NCBI GenBank assembly: GCA_937990735.1
Contig: CALKQT010000011.1
Span: 1 to 32,658 of the forward strand
DNA from: an uncultured Campylobacter sp.
GTDB lineage: Bacteria; Campylobacterota; Campylobacteria; Campylobacterales; Campylobacteraceae
Direction: 5' to 3'
Length of the DNA: 32,658 bases
In this document: piece by piece, positions 1 through 7,997 of the stretch
Position numbering within the stretch: position 1 is the first letter of the stretch
How the letters are laid out: the number at the start of each line of letters is the position of its first letter
The notes under the pieces: generated by a model
Databases searched by the model: none
Told to the model about the DNA's origin: nothing
Seen by the model: only the letters and a program-made list of their open reading frames with translations
Made by a program: the position numbers and the translations under genes

Positions 1-1
1 A

Positions 2-808
2 TTAAATGATAGAAATATCTTATCGGATTTTAAAGAAACAAAAGATTTAGAACATTTTTTCACAATAAATTATAAAGAGCAAGAGATACTTATAAAATCA
101 TCAATATTTTCTTCTTATATTATAAGAGAAATTTTTAACGAAAATGACATTGTAGACTTTTGTATCAAACTATCTAAAAATCTAGGAGAAAAATTTGGGG
201 CATTGGATTACAAAAGAGAAAGTATTAGAAAAAATTTATTAAGATTTAATTTTATAGAGCAACTTCTAAAAAATAATAAAAGAAATATGCTTATACGGTA
301 TTTTGAGGAGCTTAAGAATAAAATAAACTATCATATAGATAATCCACAATATTGGCTACAGTATGCAATGGCTCATATATCAACCAAAGAATACGATAAG
401 GCAAGTAGGTATCTTGAAAATGCATACGAAAAGGCAAGAAATAAAGATAGATACAACGAGAAAAAGATAGACAATCAAAAGGCTAGACTAAATCTCAAAA
501 TAGCCTCCGAGGGATCAATTACCAGTATAACTGAGGCTATTGTATTATTTAAAGAGGCCGATACCCTTTTGGCAAAGCAAGAAAATAGCACATATAAATT
601 TAAAGTAGTATCTGATTATAAAGAGTTTTTTGATGCCAGAAAAAATGGCTTATCTGACAATAATGATATAAATTCTATAAAAATGGCGTGCAAAAATAAA
701 CTACGAGACCTAGAAAAAATAGAAAAAGATGATCAAGATAATTTTAAACAGGAGCAAATTTACAATATCTGCAAAAATAATTTAAGTTATATACTAAATA
801 ACATATAA
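2..808 (+). CDS. C-terminal part of an AT-rich STAND/TPR-like protein, probably defence-related (5' end outside window)
   Basis: The reading frame is open from base 2 with no stop until TAA at 806-808, so this is the last ~268 residues of a larger protein; the in-frame TTG at 203 and other internal starts are not convincing, since no Shine-Dalgarno sequence precedes them. The protein is mostly helical and charged. A stretch around bases 350-440 encodes WLQYAMA followed by a TPR-like helix pair (YDKASRYLENAYEKAR). From memory this pattern, after a winged-helix-like segment (SSYIIREIF), is typical of the region behind the NTPase of SIR2-STAND and other STAND-type antiphage ATPases; that assignment is inference because the catalytic part lies outside. 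Base composition is far more AT-rich than anything else in the window, pointing to horizontal acquisition. The gene converges on the carB remnant and shares its terminator. An alternative is an unrelated TPR protein. Confidence 0.5.
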   Translation, partial: LNDRNILSDFKETKDLEHFFTINYKEQEILIKSSIFSSYIIREIFNENDIVDFCIKLSKNLGEKFGALDYKRESIRKNLLRFNFIEQLLKNNKRNMLIRYFEELKNKINYHIDNPQYWLQYAMAHISTKEYDKASRYLENAYEKARNKDRYNEKKIDNQKARLNLKIASEGSITSITEAIVLFKEADTLLAKQENSTYKFKVVSDYKEFFDARKNGLSDNNDINSIKMACKNKLRDLEKIEKDDQDNFKQEQIYNICKNNLSYILNNI

Positions 809-840
809 ATAAAGTGGTATTAAAATACCACTTTATTTAT
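805..840. terminator. Bidirectional terminator shared by two convergent genes
   Basis: A perfect 16-bp inverted repeat (805-820 and 825-840) surrounds a 4-base loop (TAAA). The core stem is AAAGTGGTAT / ATACCACTTT, extended by A/T pairs that give a U-rich tail in both directions. It overlaps the stop codon of the left gene (806-808) and contains the stop codon of the carB remnant (837-839, minus strand), so one hairpin serves both. Confidence 0.85.
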
Positions 841-1952
841 TTTAAATACTCCTGCAAGCTTCTTACTTCCAGCGCGCTACCGTCCTGTATGCTTTTTAGC
901 GATTTAGCCGCCGCTAGAGCCGCCAACATCGTCGTGAAATACGGAATCTTAAATCGCATGATGTTTTGCCTGATTTTCTTGCCGTCTTCGCTGTTTGACT
1001 TGCTGTCGCTGGTGTTGATGACGAGCGCGATGTCGCCGTTTTTGAGCCTATCCTCGACGTTTGGGCGGCCTTCGCTGATCTTATAGACGAACTCGCTCTC
1101 TACGCCTGCACCCTCTAAAATTTTATACGTTCCGCCCGTGGCGATGATTTTAAAGCCGAGATTTATCAGCTCGCGCGCCAAATTTGCGGCGTATTTTTTG
1201 TCCGCGTCGGCAAGAGTTAAAAAGACTAGCCCGCTTGTCGGCAGCGAGTTGCTCGCGGCGATCTGGCTTTTGGCAAAGCTCTTGGCAAAGCCCCCAGATA
1301 TACCCATGACTTCGCCCGTACTTTTCATCTCAGGCCCCAGGATTAAATCGGCGCCCGGTAGCTTGTTAAACGGAAAGACCGCTTCTTTGACGCAGACGTG
1401 ATTTTTCACTCGAGGCTTGAGCATGCCGCGCTCCTCGTAAACCGCGCCGTAGTTATCGTAAAATTTAAGCGCCTCGCGCAAATCTCCCTGCCACATCACG
1501 CGCGTAGCGACCTTTGCCATCGGCACGCCCATGGCCTTACTCACAAACGGCACCGTGCGGCTAGCGTGCGGGTTTACCTCGATCATGAAAAGTTCGTTCT
1601 GCCCGGTCGCTTCGCTTCCCTCAGAAACATCGGCTTCGCCGTCGCTTTGCTTGTTTTCATAGATGGCAAACTGGATATTCATAAGCCCCACTACGCCTAA
1701 ATTTAGCGCGATGTCGCGGATTTGATTTTCTACCTTTTCGATCATCTGCTCGGTCAAATTTAGCGGAGGCAGTATGCACGCGCTGTCGCCGCTGTGGATG
1801 TGCTGCATCACGGCGCCGATATAGACGTCCTTGCCGTCGCTGATCGCGTCTACGTCAAGCTCCACGGCATCTTGTAAAAATTTATCGATTAGTACGGGCG
1901 AGTGGTTGCTGACCTTGACCGCCTCGCTCATGTATAGGCGTAGCTCCTCGTC
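837..1952 (-). pseudogene. carB: carB 3' fragment: C-terminal third of carbamoyl-phosphate synthase large subunit
   Basis: Residues match only the end of CarB: the last part of the second ATP-grasp domain (VLIDKFLQDAVELDVDAI, HSGDSACILPPLNL, MIEVNPHASRTVPFVSKA) and the allosteric MGS-like domain (IIATGGTYKILEGAGV). The full protein, which makes carbamoyl phosphate for arginine and pyrimidine synthesis, is about 1070 residues; here roughly the first 700 are missing. Recognisable homology begins at DEELRLYMSEAV near base 1952. In-frame upstream codons are unrelated and hit a stop at 1977-1979, so ATG at 1929-1931 is merely the first internal start. The glutamine-derived ammonia site and the first ATP-grasp domain are absent, so it cannot act alone. 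An unusual Ser/Glu/Gly-rich insert (about bases 1595-1660) sits before the conserved IEVNP motif. Bases 1953-2221, up to lon, hold only spacer-type sequence. It could instead be a rearrangement or assembly breakpoint, with intact carB elsewhere. Confidence 0.85.
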
Positions 1953-2221
1953 ACGCGGTTGTATGCATGCGAAATTCTACGAAATTTTACGTTCGCCGCA
2001 TCGTTATAAGAAATTTCAACATCCAGCTACGCAATAAAATTTCAAGCTGCCTCAAACGGGTATAAAATTTACCGCAATGATTTTATAAATTTAACGTGTG
2101 CGGATAGATTTTATGCAGACAAAATTTTACGTGGGCGAAATTTCGCGCCGCTATAAATATTTTAAAATTCCGCCGAAGTGCGCGGCTAAAGCGGCTAAAT
2201 TTAAAGCGCTGCTTAAAATTT

Positions 2222-4729
2222 TTAGACCAGCGCCAGCTTCAGCACCTCTTCGATCCGCTCTACGGGCGTTATTTTCAGATCGTTTTTGACCTCGTCCGGA
2301 ATCTCCGCCAGGTCGCGCTCATAGTTTTTGCGCGGGATCAGCACTTCGGCGATTTTGGCTTTGTGCGCGGCGATGAGCTTCTCTTTGAGTCCGCCGATCG
2401 GCAGCACCTTGCCGCTTAGCGTGATCTCGCCCGTCATCGCTAGATCGGCGCGTACCTCGCGCTCGCTTAAAATCGACGCGATCGCCGTGCTCATCGTGAT
2501 GCCAGCGCTCGGTCCGTCCTTGGGCGTCGCGCCTTCGGGCACGTGGATGTGAAGGTCGAATTTATTATAAATTTGCTCCGAGCTTTCGGAATTCTCCTCC
2601 GTGCCTAAATTCCGCGCCGCCGAACTTTTAGATGCGCCGCCATTTGCGCGCAATGCGGAGTTTTTACCGCCGCGTGAGGCTTTTGCCGTACCCCTGTCCG
2701 CGTCTTGCCCAGCTTGTAGCTTGCCCTCGTCGATTAGCACCTTTACGACGCTAAAGGCGATCTGCGCGGATTCTTTCATCACGTCGCCGAGCTGGCCCGT
2801 GATCGTCATCGCGCCCTTGCCTTTGATCTTGACCGCTTCGATCTTTAGCACGTCGCCGCCTACCGCGGTCCACGCAAGCCCGTTTACGATGCCGATTTGA
2901 TCGCACTTTTCGACCTCGTCGATCTCGAAAACCTTCTTATTTAGAAATTCGCTTAAATTTTTCGTCGTTACGACGATTTTTTTAAACTCTTTGTCTTTTA
3001 AAATTTTAACCGCGACCTTGCGGAAGATTGCAGCGATCTGGCGGCGCAAATTTCGCACGCCGCTTTCGCGCGTATACTCTTCGATGATCTCGGAAAGGGC
3101 GGCGGGGTTGATCGCTACGTCGGCGGATTTGAGCCCGTGGCGCTGCAGCTCCTGAGGGATCAGATAGTCTTTGGCGATCTGAAACTTCTCCTGCGGCGTG
3201 TATGAGCTAAGCTCGATAAATTCCATCCTATCGCGCAACGGCGCGGGTATGAGAGATACGTCGTTTGCCGTGGCGATAAAGATGATCTTGCTAAGATCGA
3301 TGTTAAAATTTAGATAGTAATCCCTAAAGCTCGAGTTTTGCTCCGGGTCTAAAATTTCAAGCAGAACCGCCGTCGGATCGCCCTTGTATGAGCTTGAAAT
3401 TTTATCGATCTCATCAAGCACGATGACGGGGTTCATCTGATTTGCCTCGATGAGACCTTGCACGATGCGGCCCGGCATCGCGCCGATATAGGTGCGGCGG
3501 TGCCCGCGTAGCTCGTTTACGTCCTCAAGCCCGCCCAAAGCGATGCGGATAAGTTTGCGCTTAAGCGCGGTAGCGATGGAGTTTGCAAGGCTCGTCTTGC
3601 CTACGCCGGGAGGGCCGTAGAAGCACAAGATCGCGCCGCCGTTTTTGCCGTCCTCTTTGCTCTTCTTGCCGCTTGTGCCGCGAAGCTCCAAAAGCTGCTT
3701 TAGCGCGAAATACTCCTCGATGCGCGCCTTGGGCTTTTGCAGGGAGTGGTGGTCTTTATTTAGCTGCGCGGTGACGCCGTCGATGGACATCTTATGCTTG
3801 GCGGTCTTTTCAAAAGGCACCTCCAAAACCCAGTCCAGATAGCTCTGCACAAGCCCCGCATCGGCGCTATCGGGGTGCAAGCGGGCAAATTTATCGATCT
3901 GCTTTTTGATCTCCTTGTAGGCATCCTCGCCCAAATAGGGCTTTTTGGCTTCCAGCTTTTTGCGGTACTCCTCGATCTCGACGTCGCGATCGGCATCGCC
4001 GCCGAGTTCTTTTTGGATCTGTTTGAGCTGCTCTTTTAAAAAATACTCTTTGTTCGTCTTGTCGATCTTGGAATGAACCTTGCTTTTGATCTCTTTTTCA
4101 AGCCTCTGCGCTTCGATCTCGTCGGAGATGTAGTTGATGAGGTTGAAAAGGCGCTTTTGCAAGTTGCTCTCGGTAAAAAATGAGTAGGCTACCTGCTTTT
4201 TTAAGCGCAGTGCGCTTAAAATCAGATCGCAGACGCGCGCTGCGTCGGTGCCGTCATCGATGGTTTTTAGCAGATCGTTCGGAAAAAAATGCGTGAGCGT
4301 GCTAAGCGTCTTGGTTTTTTCCTTTAGCACGCTTACAAGCGCGTCTAATTTTTGATCGTTGCCGCGTTCGTCGTGGATGATATCGACGGTAGCGACCAAT
4401 GGATCTTGCGAAATTTCTTTTACGATTTTGCCTTTTAGCGCGCCTTGGAATAAAATTTTAACCCGACCGTCGGGAAGCGGCACGGTTCTCATCACGGAGC
4501 CCACGACGCCTGCGTTGTAGATACCGCCGAAGCTTCTATCGCCGCTAAATTCCGACTTTGAGCTTACGACCATTATCATAGATTCGTTTTTGGCTGCTAG
4601 ATCGAGAGCCTTTTTGTTATGCTCGTCGCCGATGAAAAGGGGCGCTATCATAAAGGGATATAAAAATAGCTCGTCCTCGACGATGATAGGTAGATCACTA
4701 GGAAAGGTTGTGTTTTGCATCAGTTGCAT
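2222..4729 (-). CDS. lon: ATP-dependent Lon protease
   Basis: Cytosolic AAA+ serine protease that degrades misfolded and short-lived regulatory proteins. Domain order is visible: N-terminal substrate-binding LON domain (residues ~10-200), coiled helical region (~210-330), AAA+ module with Walker A GPPGVGKT at ~372-379 and Walker B VIVLDEID at ~434-441, and the C-terminal protease domain with the catalytic Ser in PKDGPSAG (~741) and Lys in GGLKEK (~784), the usual 43-residue spacing. At 835 residues it is longer than the ~780-800 typical of the family. The excess includes a low-complexity Ser/Ala/Gly/Lys insert at about bases 2570-2715, at the start of the protease domain. The start at 4729 follows GGAGGA only 3 bases away; a second ATG three codons on (4720) is 12 bases away, and either could be used. 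The Shine-Dalgarno region overlaps the bamD stop, so the two genes are likely co-translated. Confidence 0.97.
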   Translation of the reverse strand: MQLMQNTTFPSDLPIIVEDELFLYPFMIAPLFIGDEHNKKALDLAAKNESMIMVVSSKSEFSGDRSFGGIYNAGVVGSVMRTVPLPDGRVKILFQGALKGKIVKEISQDPLVATVDIIHDERGNDQKLDALVSVLKEKTKTLSTLTHFFPNDLLKTIDDGTDAARVCDLILSALRLKKQVAYSFFTESNLQKRLFNLINYISDEIEAQRLEKEIKSKVHSKIDKTNKEYFLKEQLKQIQKELGGDADRDVEIEEYRKKLEAKKPYLGEDAYKEIKKQIDKFARLHPDSADAGLVQSYLDWVLEVPFEKTAKHKMSIDGVTAQLNKDHHSLQKPKARIEEYFALKQLLELRGTSGKKSKEDGKNGGAILCFYGPPGVGKTSLANSIATALKRKLIRIALGGLEDVNELRGHRRTYIGAMPGRIVQGLIEANQMNPVIVLDEIDKISSSYKGDPTAVLLEILDPEQNSSFRDYYLNFNIDLSKIIFIATANDVSLIPAPLRDRMEFIELSSYTPQEKFQIAKDYLIPQELQRHGLKSADVAINPAALSEIIEEYTRESGVRNLRRQIAAIFRKVAVKILKDKEFKKIVVTTKNLSEFLNKKVFEIDEVEKCDQIGIVNGLAWTAVGGDVLKIEAVKIKGKGAMTITGQLGDVMKESAQIAFSVVKVLIDEGKLQAGQDADRGTAKASRGGKNSALRANGGASKSSAARNLGTEENSESSEQIYNKFDLHIHVPEGATPKDGPSAGITMSTAIASILSEREVRADLAMTGEITLSGKVLPIGGLKEKLIAAHKAKIAEVLIPRKNYERDLAEIPDEVKNDLKITPVERIEEVLKLALV

Positions 4730-4737
4730 CGCTCCTC

Positions 4738-5385
4738 CTACTCAAAAATCGCGCGGTACCAAGGCGAGCGCGGTTTGATGACGTCGGTGCCGTTTAGCGG
4801 GGACTCTTCGATGCGCTGCTCGTAAATTTTGGCAGAACTTTCGCGGTCGGTGCGCTGGTAAAGATCTTTGATGTCGATATTTAGCTGATGCTCGGCAAGT
4901 CTGAGCTTCGTTAGCATTGTCTCAAGTAGCGGACGATACTCGCTCTGCGGATATTCAGCTATAAATTTTCGAATTTCGTCGATGCTGTTTAGCATTAGCT
5001 TTTGGTTGCGATTTGGGCGGCTAAAGGAATCGAAATTTGCCCTAATTTTTAGAAATCTTGCGTATTCGATCTTTTGCGTCGTGCCGTAGAGACGGATATA
5101 TTCGTCTAGGTATTTGTTTGCTTTCTCGTAGTTTTCATCCTCCACAAAAGCCCACGCCATAATGAGTGTCATCTCCTCAAGCAGCGGAGAGGCGATGTGT
5201 TCGCTAGAAAAGCTAGTGTAGTGCTTCTCGGCATCCTCCATGCCGGCGTTGTTTATATCTTCTAAAATTTTAGAATACCATGCCTCGGGGCTTAGATTAA
5301 AAAGCTCGCCGTCGCCTTTGCCACTGCAGCCGCCGATAAACGCGATAAATAGGAGAGCGGATAGAATTTTACTTAGATTTGTCAT
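4738..5385 (-). CDS. bamD: Outer membrane assembly lipoprotein BamD
   Basis: 215-residue lipoprotein of the BAM complex, which folds beta-barrel proteins into the outer membrane; BamD is the periplasmic scaffold contacting BamA. A signal peptide (residues 1-19) ends in lipobox IGGC with the lipidated Cys at 20. The rest is helical with TPR-like repeats: ALAEK-type motifs are seen as YEKANKYLDEYIRLYG near residues 90-105 and a later FIAEYPQSEYR helix. SPEAWYSKILEDI just after the lipobox is the conserved BamD entry motif. AAGGA lies 6 bases before the ATG. It is the first gene of a bamD-lon operon, and its stop lies inside the lon ribosome binding site. A plausible TATAAA -10 box is at 5418-5423. 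Assignment rests on motif pattern and family length. Confidence 0.88.
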   Translation of the reverse strand: MTNLSKILSALLFIAFIGGCSGKGDGELFNLSPEAWYSKILEDINNAGMEDAEKHYTSFSSEHIASPLLEEMTLIMAWAFVEDENYEKANKYLDEYIRLYGTTQKIEYARFLKIRANFDSFSRPNRNQKLMLNSIDEIRKFIAEYPQSEYRPLLETMLTKLRLAEHQLNIDIKDLYQRTDRESSAKIYEQRIEESPLNGTDVIKPRSPWYRAIFE

Positions 5386-5417
5386 AAAAAATCCTTGGAA
5401 TTTATTTAGCTCGTAAT

Positions 5418-5423
5418 TTTATA
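5418..5423 (-). promoter_or_regulatory. Candidate -10 box for bamD-lon
   Basis: TATAAA on the minus strand, 33 bases upstream of the bamD ATG, followed by AT-rich sequence and the AAGGA ribosome binding site. Campylobacter sigma70 promoters rely on the -10 element and lack a strong -35, which fits here. Only the sequence match supports this. Confidence 0.4.
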
Positions 5424-5565
5424 GTCTTTGAGTAAATGCAAGCTTAAATTCCGCGTTCAAATTTAAAAATGGAATTTCTTTAAAATTTTTGTGCGTTCGG
5501 GCTTAAAAATCTTTGTAAACCAAAAAAATTTACGCGATAAATTCTAAATTTAAGTTTAACAATAG

Positions 5566-5571
5566 TATAAT
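5566..5571 (+). promoter_or_regulatory. -10 box of the prepilin-hpf operon
   Basis: TATAAT preceded by A/T-rich runs upstream (5520-5563), with no clear -35, as is usual for Campylobacter sigma70. It lies 67 bases before the start codon of the first prepilin gene and is the only good match in the 252-base divergent spacer on this strand. Confidence 0.6.
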
Positions 5572-5637
5572 TAGCGCCGATAACGCAGAGTAAGTTTGCG
5601 TTTCCGTAATTTCAAAATTTTAAAGAAAGGATGTAAG

Positions 5638-6372
5638 ATGAAAAAAGGTTTTACTCTAATTGAGCTGATCTTTACTATCGTGATTTTAGCGATTACGACG
5701 ATGGCGATCCCTCGTATCGTCGCGCAGACGACCGAGCTAAATGCCCTTGCGATCAAAGAGGAGCTCGTATATAACGCTAAAGCTTTTATGTCTCGTATAT
5801 CTAAAGCGCAGTGGGATAGCGCATACGCAGGAGATGCTACGTGCGGAGGAGATGCAAGCTGCATGAGGAGAATTTTAACGGTAAATCCGCCTGCTGATGG
5901 CGCCCCCGAGGTCAGACCAGGGATTTTAAATGAAGCTAGCAGGCGCGAGGTCAGTGCCCAAGCTCCAGCTACAAAAAGACAATTCGGTAGAAATGGAATT
6001 TCTTTTGGTGGCGGTCGTTATAACGATATCGACGATTTCGACCAGTTCACGACCGATATAACAGTCGGTAATTTAGTGGGCTCTAGCAGTAGAGGTGATT
6101 TTATCCTCAATACTAGGATTAATGTCGATGTAGATTATGTAGCAGAGCCTTTTAGCGCGGCGGAATATGCTTCCGGTACCGATATAAGTGGTGTTCTTAG
6201 CGATCAACCATCTAATGGCGCCGTTACCAATATTAAGATGGTTAGGGTTGCTGCTACGGATCTAAACGACGCCGTAGCTAAAGATGGTACTGCTAAATCA
6301 GTTGTTTTAAAAGCGTTTTTATCTAATATCGGCGTCGGCGTTCAGACAACCGTCACTAGACTACATAACTAA
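5638..6372 (+). CDS. Prepilin-like protein with type IV N-methylation motif (GspH/FimU/MshD-like position)
   Basis: 244 residues. The class III leader MKKG is followed by FTLIELIFTIVILAI: a prepilin peptidase site after Gly4, Glu at mature position 5, and a ~20-residue hydrophobic helix that packs into a pilus or pseudopilus. The start at 5638 is chosen because it gives the short leader and has AAAGG 7 bases upstream; an in-frame ATG at 5596 would add 14 residues and spoil the leader. The globular part holds a close Cys pair (CGGDASC) and an RYNDIDDFD motif often seen in epsilonproteobacterial pseudopilins (from memory). It is first of three consecutive prepilin genes, suggesting a minor pilin role in a tip complex. 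Exact subfamily is not decided by sequence alone. Confidence 0.85.
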   Translation: MKKGFTLIELIFTIVILAITTMAIPRIVAQTTELNALAIKEELVYNAKAFMSRISKAQWDSAYAGDATCGGDASCMRRILTVNPPADGAPEVRPGILNEASRREVSAQAPATKRQFGRNGISFGGGRYNDIDDFDQFTTDITVGNLVGSSSRGDFILNTRINVDVDYVAEPFSAAEYASGTDISGVLSDQPSNGAVTNIKMVRVAATDLNDAVAKDGTAKSVVLKAFLSNIGVGVQTTVTRLHN

Positions 6373-6384
6373 TAGGAGCGCGAG

Positions 6385-7449
6385 ATGAAAAGAGGCTTTA
6401 CCCTTATAGAGCTTGTGTTTGTTATCGTAGTGCTGGGGATCATCTCGATGTTTGGCGCTGATCTATACACCAAGATCTATAAATCTTACGTGCATGTACG
6501 TGCGGTAAATCAGCTGGAAGCCAGAACGCAAAATGCGATGATGCTAATCACAAATCGCTTAGAGGATAGAATAAAAAGCTCTACCATAGGTAGAGATCTT
6601 GCCGTAAATGATTTTGTGCCGATTAGCGACCTTACTAATCCGAGATTTGATATATTAGAGTGGATCGGACAAAGCGTAGAGACGAGAAATATAAATCAGA
6701 GAACTCCAGGTTGGAGCGGCTTTATGTCAATGTCTCAACTCCGAGATAGCACATGGACGGCCGATGCGGATAATGCCGGATATATCGCAGATACTAGGGC
6801 TGCGTTTAATATGGTATCCTTGGGTAGCGATTTTCCGCGAGTAGCTAGGATAGTTCGGAATTTAAGGGCTACTGCTTACAATACTCCATCTAATAATACT
6901 CAGGTCGCCGTTATATTTAGAGCTGTTACTAATGATGCTTCGCCTACTAGCGTAGGCATAGGCTTCGGCTACGATAGGGCTGTTTGGGCAGACGGCAGAA
7001 ACCGCGTGCTAATCGCAGTAGGTACTCCTAGTAATGCGGGTAGCGGTAGCATACAAGGTGAAACTATCGCTATCAATCAATATCCGTTCAATCCAAACAA
7101 TGCTAACTCGCAGGAATTTTCTGAGCAGTATTATATAGCTCATAGTGCCTATGCGATCGTCCCCGCTAATGTCGTAACTTATACGAAAGACAATGCGGGC
7201 AATTTGAGTAAGAATTTTAATCTGCTCTTGAAATATAACTATCGTCCATGGAGCACTGTCGCAGGTGATGCGCACTCATATAACAATAATAATACTGGTA
7301 GCGCATTGCTTGCCGAGGATGTGAGCTTATTTAGGTTTAAGGATGATAATGGCGCCGTTGCGCTTAAGCTATGTATGAGAGACGACGGCAGAAATTTCGA
7401 TCCCGCAGAGCTGGATCTAAACGTTTGTAAAGCACAGGTGGTGTACTAA
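6385..7449 (+). CDS. Prepilin-like minor pilin (PilW/GspJ/MshO-like)
   Basis: 354 residues. Leader MKRG precedes FTLIELVFVIVVLGIISM, with Glu at mature position 5 and a long N-terminal helix continuing into an amphipathic stretch (QNAMMLITNRLEDRI). Length and the helix pattern RTQNAMMLITNRLEDRIK fit the PilW/GspJ/MshO group, the large minor pilins below the tip. AGGAG lies 6 bases before ATG and only 12 bases separate it from the upstream gene's stop. Its stop TAA overlaps the next gene's ATG (TAATG), so translation is coupled. No secretion ATPase, platform protein or prepilin peptidase is encoded in this window, so the machine must be encoded elsewhere. Confidence 0.82.
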   Translation: MKRGFTLIELVFVIVVLGIISMFGADLYTKIYKSYVHVRAVNQLEARTQNAMMLITNRLEDRIKSSTIGRDLAVNDFVPISDLTNPRFDILEWIGQSVETRNINQRTPGWSGFMSMSQLRDSTWTADADNAGYIADTRAAFNMVSLGSDFPRVARIVRNLRATAYNTPSNNTQVAVIFRAVTNDASPTSVGIGFGYDRAVWADGRNRVLIAVGTPSNAGSGSIQGETIAINQYPFNPNNANSQEFSEQYYIAHSAYAIVPANVVTYTKDNAGNLSKNFNLLLKYNYRPWSTVAGDAHSYNNNNTGSALLAEDVSLFRFKDDNGAVALKLCMRDDGRNFDPAELDLNVCKAQVVY

Positions 7450-7982
7450 TGAAAACTATGCAAAAGGGCTTTGCTCTAGTAGCAGCCATATTTTTTATCA
7501 TCATTGTAGCAACTACGGCGATTACGGCACTATCTATAGCATCCATGACGGCTCGCGATGTCAATAATATCCAAGGCAGAGAGCAGGCGCTACTGCTAGC
7601 GCAGAGCGCTACGGAGTTAGCCGTCCTTGCTATGCAAAAGCACCAGTATCTAACTACCGAGCTTAGGGCAGGAGGCGCTACGGCTGCGACCACTCCTACG
7701 TTAAATACGATTACTCTTGAGTATCCGTCAAATGATCCAGCTCAAAAGATGTTTGACATCACCGTAACATTCGGATATTTTGATAGACAGCTAGGTGCAC
7801 CCGGTAATCATACCGTAGCTTATAGTAATTTTGGGCAAGGCTCGTCCGAAACACTTGCAAATGGTAGTGTAGGCAGAATTCTAAGCCATGCTGCGCTTGT
7901 AGACGTAGTAGTGAGATCTAACGTAGAAGTTATGGGCAGACCGCAGATTACGTATCACAGGCGTACTATTCAAAAACCATAA
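7449..7982 (+). CDS. Prepilin-like tip subunit lacking Glu5 (PilX/GspK/MshP-like)
   Basis: 177 residues. Leader MKTMQKG is followed by FALVAAIFFIIIVATTA, so the mature protein starts with Phe and has Ala rather than Glu at position 5. Loss of Glu5 is characteristic of GspK, PilX and MshP-type subunits that cap the pseudopilus and need not dock onto a preceding subunit (family knowledge). The helix continues with REQALLLAQSATELAVLAM, the AxxLAxSaxE-type pattern of PilX/MshP. The start overlaps the preceding stop by one base; ATG at 7458 (shorter leader MQKG) is an alternative, but AGGTGG at 7436-7441 fits the first. Together with the two upstream genes it supplies a complete tip set. Confidence 0.8.
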   Translation: MKTMQKGFALVAAIFFIIIVATTAITALSIASMTARDVNNIQGREQALLLAQSATELAVLAMQKHQYLTTELRAGGATAATTPTLNTITLEYPSNDPAQKMFDITVTFGYFDRQLGAPGNHTVAYSNFGQGSSETLANGSVGRILSHAALVDVVVRSNVEVMGRPQITYHRRTIQKP

Positions 7983-7997
7983 TGTAAAGGAGAGACG

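Noticed and set aside
203..205. TTG at 203 as the true start of the left-edge gene
   Set aside because: The frame is open upstream to base 2 with similar helical coding character, and no ribosome binding site precedes the TTG, so the gene begins outside the window.
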